A stretch of 64,000 bases of DNA. It comes from Lacinutrix mariniflava. Lineage in GTDB: Bacteria > Bacteroidota > Bacteroidia > Flavobacteriales > Flavobacteriaceae. Position 1 is the stretch's first letter. Each line of letters starts with the position of its first letter. This document shows positions 60,859 through 64,000 of this stretch, one piece after another. The translations under genes were made by a program, and so were the position numbers. The DNA is taken from positions 1,054,001 to 1,118,000 of the forward strand of contig NZ_LIQG01000026.1 of assembly GCF_001418015.1 (NCBI RefSeq), in the 5' to 3' direction. The notes below the pieces were generated by a model that saw nothing but the letters and a program-made list of their open reading frames with translations, ran no database searches and was not told the DNA's origin.

Positions 60859-62099
60859 TGGGTTTAAAAAGTAATTTACACAATTTAAAAGAAAAGTATA
60901 AGGGAACTAAAATGGCGCCTGCATTTAATGCAATCCATACCTTTTTATACTTGCCAAATGAGACGACACATAACGGAACTCATATTAAGGCAGCCGATGA
61001 TTTAAAGCGTACCATGAACATAGTTATTATGGCTATGATACCATGTTTAATCTTCGGAATGTTTAACGCAGGTTACCAACACTACTCAGCAATAGATGCA
61101 TTAGCAGGTGTTGCAAGAGAAGTGTCTTTATTTGGAAACTTTTTAACTTGGGATAATTTTGTTATTGGTGCATGGAAAGTGTTACCATTAGTAATTGTTT
61201 CTTATGGAGTTGGTTTATTAGTCGAATTTATTTTCGCAGTAATAAAAGGACACGAAGTAGAAGAAGGTTATTTAGTAACAGGAATGTTAGTACCGTTAAT
61301 AGTACCAATCGATATTCCATTATGGATGTTATCTGTTGCCGTTATTTTTGGTGTAGTAATAGGTAAAGAAGTATTTGGTGGAACAGGAATGAATATTCTT
61401 AATCCAGCATTAACAATACGTGCCTTTTTATTCTTCGCTTATCCAACTTGGATGTCTGGAGACAAAGTTTGGGTACATGGTGCAGATCCTAGAGTTCAAG
61501 ATCTTGCGGCTGGAGCAACACCAGATGCATTGTCTGGAGAAACTATTTTAGGAAGCTTAGCCCAAAATAATACTGGTATGCTAGACTCGGCTGGTGATGT
61601 ATGGAATGCATTCTTCGGATTTATTCCTGGTTCAGTTGGTGAGACTTCTACCTTATTAATAATATTAGGCGGATTATTCTTAGTGTTTTCTAAAGTAGGA
61701 AGCTGGAGAATAATGTTATCATCTGTATTAGGTGCCATTGTTATGGGATTAATATTTAATGGTATTGCAGATTCTGGTTTTATTTCAGAAACAAGTAAGT
61801 TTTACGGTTTAATGAGTACAGATTTCTGGATGCATTTACTAATTGGAGGTTTTGCCTTTGGTACAGTATACATGGCAACAGATCCTGTAACTGCGTCGCA
61901 AACTAATAAAGGAAAGATTGTTTATGGATTTTTAATTGGTATACTTTCTATTATGATTCGTGTATTCAATCCAGCATATCCAGAAGGTGTAATGCTAGCC
62001 ATTTTATTAATGAATGTCTTTGCACCAACTATCGATCATTACGTAGTACAAGGAAATGTAAAACGTAGAATGAAACGTTTAAAAGTTAAAACAGCATAA
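60858..62099 (+). CDS. nqrB: Na+-translocating NADH:quinone reductase, subunit B
   Basis: NqrB is a membrane subunit carrying covalent FMN and, in Vibrio, riboflavin and a Na+ route. The 413-residue protein has about ten hydrophobic helices and the family segments FGGTGMNILNPALTIRAFLFFAYP and FGTVYMATDPVTASQTNKGKIVYG. The expected FMN-threonine site reads SGET (about 226-229), where Vibrio has SGAT; the threonine is kept. It overlaps nqrA by one base (ATAATG) and precedes nqrC by 2 nt. Confidence 0.95.
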   Translation: MGLKSNLHNLKEKYKGTKMAPAFNAIHTFLYLPNETTHNGTHIKAADDLKRTMNIVIMAMIPCLIFGMFNAGYQHYSAIDALAGVAREVSLFGNFLTWDNFVIGAWKVLPLVIVSYGVGLLVEFIFAVIKGHEVEEGYLVTGMLVPLIVPIDIPLWMLSVAVIFGVVIGKEVFGGTGMNILNPALTIRAFLFFAYPTWMSGDKVWVHGADPRVQDLAAGATPDALSGETILGSLAQNNTGMLDSAGDVWNAFFGFIPGSVGETSTLLIILGGLFLVFSKVGSWRIMLSSVLGAIVMGLIFNGIADSGFISETSKFYGLMSTDFWMHLLIGGFAFGTVYMATDPVTASQTNKGKIVYGFLIGILSIMIRVFNPAYPEGVMLAILLMNVFAPTIDHYVVQGNVKRRMKRLKVKTA

Positions 62100-62101
62100 T
62101 T

Positions 62102-62848
62102 ATGGCAGTTAATACAGATAAAAACTCATATACTATACTATTTGCTATTGCAATGGTAGTAGTAGTAGGTTCTTTATTAGCCTTTACAGCATCGTCTTTA
62201 AAGCCTAATATAGAAGAGAATAAAAGAATGGAAAAGCAGCAGAATATTCTGTATGCAATGGGAGTTAATGGAAATGAAGGCACAGGAGATATTACTTTTG
62301 TGTCTACAGATAAAGTTGCAGGTGAATTTGCAACTTACATTAAAGAACAATTAGTAATCGAAAATGGTGTTGCGAAAGCAGATGATCAAGCTTACTTAAT
62401 TGATGTTAAAAAAGAACAAGCAAAAGCTAAAAATGGAGGAACAAGACGTCTACCTTTATTTATTGGTGAGAAAGATGGTAAAACATCTTATATCGTACCA
62501 ATAAGAGGCAAAGGACTTTGGGATGCTATTTGGGGTTTTGTTGCTTTAGATAAAAACATGGTTGTTCAGGGTGCATTTTTCGATCACGCTGGTGAAACAC
62601 CTGGTTTAGGAGCTAACATTAAGCAGCGTTACTTTATGGACGATTTTAATGGTGAAAAACTATTAAATGATAAAGGCGTTTTTAAAGGCATTAAAGTAGC
62701 CAAAGGAAATAACGATCCAATCAACAAGATAAAAGATGATAATGAGGTTGATGCCCTTGCCGGAGCAACAATTACAGGAGATGGTGTATCTGCAATGATA
62801 AAGAAAGATTTAAAATTGTATTTACCTTACTTTAAAAACTTAAAATAA
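62102..62848 (+). CDS. nqrC: Na+-translocating NADH:quinone reductase, subunit C
   Basis: NqrC carries a covalently bound FMN in the periplasm. The 248-residue protein has one N-terminal transmembrane helix (ILFAIAMVVVVGSLLAF, about 11-27) and an FMN-binding domain. That domain has VPIRGKGLWDAIWGFVAL, the GETPGLGANI motif and the flavinylation site DALAGATITGDGV, with the threonine at about 222. It is placed between nqrB and nqrD with 1-2 nt spacing. Confidence 0.96.
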   Translation: MAVNTDKNSYTILFAIAMVVVVGSLLAFTASSLKPNIEENKRMEKQQNILYAMGVNGNEGTGDITFVSTDKVAGEFATYIKEQLVIENGVAKADDQAYLIDVKKEQAKAKNGGTRRLPLFIGEKDGKTSYIVPIRGKGLWDAIWGFVALDKNMVVQGAFFDHAGETPGLGANIKQRYFMDDFNGEKLLNDKGVFKGIKVAKGNNDPINKIKDDNEVDALAGATITGDGVSAMIKKDLKLYLPYFKNLK

Positions 62849-62849
62849 T

Positions 62850-63494
62850 ATGGGACTACTTTCAAAAAAAGACGCAAAGTTAATCACAGATCCATTAGCA
62901 GATAATAACCCAATTACTATTCAAGTATTAGGTATTTGTTCTGCATTAGCAATTACGGCAGAGCTTAAGGCTTCGTTAGTAATGGGAATTGCTGTATTGT
63001 TTGTACTTAGTGTAGGTAATGTAGTAATCTCTTTAATGAGAAACATCATTCCTTCAAAAATTAGAATTATTGTTCAATTAATAGTAGTTGCTGCTTTAGT
63101 AATTATTGTAGATCAAGTACTAAAAGCTTTTGCTTTCGAATTAAGTAAAACACTTTCAGTATTTATTGGGTTAATTATTACCAACTGTATTATTATGGGA
63201 CGTTTTGAAGCTTTTGCTTTAGCAAACAAACCGTGGCAATCGTTTTTAGATGGTATTGGTAATGCATTAGGTTACGCAGTTATTTTAATAATTGTTGGTT
63301 TCTTTAGAGAGCTTTTAGGATCAGGAACTTTATTTGGAATTCCTGTATTAGGAGATCCAATTGAAATGACAGGCGTTTATGCTTTAGGTTACGAAAACAA
63401 TGGTTTTATGTTAATGCCTCCAATGGCTTTAATAATTGTTGGATTAATAATCTGGGTACAACGTAGTAGAAATAAAGATTTAATAGAAGACTAA
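62850..63494 (+). CDS. nqrD: Na+-translocating NADH:quinone reductase, subunit D
   Basis: This is an integral subunit with six expected transmembrane helices; with NqrE it holds an iron centre in the membrane core. The 214-residue protein shows LGICSALAITAELKASLVMG, IPSKIRIIVQLIVVAALVI, ITNCIIMGRFEAFALANKPW (with the conserved Cys) and GFFRELLGSGTLFG. It starts one base after the nqrC stop. An 80-bp gap with GCAGT repeats then separates it from nqrE, unlike the tight spacing of the earlier genes. Confidence 0.96.
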   Translation: MGLLSKKDAKLITDPLADNNPITIQVLGICSALAITAELKASLVMGIAVLFVLSVGNVVISLMRNIIPSKIRIIVQLIVVAALVIIVDQVLKAFAFELSKTLSVFIGLIITNCIIMGRFEAFALANKPWQSFLDGIGNALGYAVILIIVGFFRELLGSGTLFGIPVLGDPIEMTGVYALGYENNGFMLMPPMALIIVGLIIWVQRSRNKDLIED

Positions 63495-63499
63495 AAAAG

Positions 63500-63530
63500 T
63501 TTGCAGTATTCAGTTCGCAGTTTGCAGTCT
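63500..63530. repeat. GCAGT-rich direct repeats in the nqrD-nqrE spacer
   Basis: TTTGCAGT occurs at 63500-63507 and 63521-63528, with TTCAGTTCGCAG between them. Elements of the form CAGTATTCAGTTcGCAGTTTGCAGT are scattered in flavobacterial genomes, and this looks like a short copy of one. Confidence 0.5.
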
Positions 63531-63574
63531 AACTCAAACCAAAAACTGAAGAATAAAACATAAAAAATAAAAAA

Positions 63575-64000
63575 ATGATAGAACATTTAGAATTATTTTT
63601 CAAGTCAATTTTTGTTGACAATATGGTGTTTGCGGTTTTCTTAGGTATGTGTTCATACTTAGCCGTTTCTAAAAAGGTTGCAACAGCAGTTGGACTTGGA
63701 GCAGCCGTAATATTTGTATTAGCGATCACTGTGCCGTTAAACTGGTTATTAGATCAATATTTATTACAACCTGGAGCATTGGCTTGGGCAGATGGAAGTG
63801 CAAACGGAGAAGGTTTCTCTGGTATGGATTTAGGTTTCCTTTCTTTCATTATGTTTATTGCTACTATTGCAACAATGGTACAATTAGTAGAAATAGTAGT
63901 TGAGAAATTCTCACCTTCATTATATAATTCACTTGGTATTTTCTTACCATTAATTGCAGTAAACTGTGCCATTTTAGGTGGTTCATTATTTATGCAATCT
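63575..64000 (+). CDS. nqrE: Na+-translocating NADH:quinone reductase, subunit E, 3' partial
   Basis: The first 142 codons of nqrE run off the window end. Visible family segments are MIEHLELFFKSIFVDNMVFA, FLGMCSYLAVSKKVATAVGLG (with a conserved Cys) and IFLPLIAVNCAILGG, with the second conserved Cys. Together with NqrD it forms the antiparallel membrane core. nqrF, the NADH-binding subunit, is expected just downstream of the window. Confidence 0.95.
   Translation, partial: MIEHLELFFKSIFVDNMVFAVFLGMCSYLAVSKKVATAVGLGAAVIFVLAITVPLNWLLDQYLLQPGALAWADGSANGEGFSGMDLGFLSFIMFIATIATMVQLVEIVVEKFSPSLYNSLGIFLPLIAVNCAILGGSLFMQS

Noticed and set aside
63529-63972. Minus-strand frames opposite nqrE
   Set aside because: They are shadows of the membrane-protein codon pattern; NqrE motifs are clear on the plus strand.

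Overview
The window reads as chromosomal DNA of a low-GC member of the Flavobacteriaceae (Bacteroidota). The evidence is: A+T-rich DNA; weak or absent Shine-Dalgarno sequences; a -7 element of the type TAnnTTTG with an upstream TTG; a FecI/FecR/SusC-like TonB receptor set; a type IX secretion 'plug' protein; the mevalonate-pathway pair HMG-CoA reductase plus GYDIA-type GHMP kinase; and the Na+-pumping NADH:quinone reductase operon nqrABCDE. Genus cannot be fixed from the sequence alone. No phage, integron, IS element or CRISPR array is visible.

Layout. 1-8.3 kb: a signalling island. It holds a multi-PAS/GAF sigma-54 activator (5' end outside the window), a secreted protein of unknown function, and an operon of two paralogous small proteins, a PAS histidine kinase and a response regulator. 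The secreted-protein gene and the operon are both preceded by the same pair of palindromic boxes and by a -24/-12 (sigma-54 type) promoter at nearly identical spacing, so they look like one regulon of the adjacent activator. 8.5-16.7 kb: tRNA-Phe, then coaX (disrupted by a frameshift in an A9 tract), an outer-membrane protein, a TPR protein, lptC, a small membrane protein, a CBS/CorC protein and a PpiD-like chaperone: an envelope-biogenesis run. 16.8-19 kb: mevalonate pathway genes on the minus strand. 19.2-25.3 kb: peptide use (DPP-IV-like peptidase, two tandem POT peptide transporters) plus a thioredoxin-like protein. 25.3-30.5 kb (minus): comEC, NlpC/P60 lipoprotein, lpxB, small membrane protein, surE. 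30.7-34 kb: tail-specific protease and an ABC permease.

34-44.4 kb: a TonB-C-like lipoprotein, an OmpA/choice-of-anchor-L protein, a membrane-anchored dihydrofolate reductase, a CBM48 protein, thyA, a nucleoside transporter with an extra N-terminal domain, a bifunctional-nuclease family protein, etfA/etfB and pdhB. DHFR, thymidylate synthase and the nucleoside transporter form a loose thymidylate/nucleoside neighbourhood. 44.5-54 kb: a DUF5686 receptor-like protein, an ECF sigma/anti-sigma/TonB receptor cassette, and a run of secreted or surface proteins including a metzincin-like lipoprotein. 54-59.3 kb: pruA, NRDE protein, DUF6695-like protein, apaG and a T9SS plug protein. 59.5-64 kb: nqrA-E, with nqrE cut by the window end.

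The best candidate for something undescribed is the paired enhancer/sigma-54 promoter architecture at 3.0-5.2 kb and the sensory operon it appears to control.
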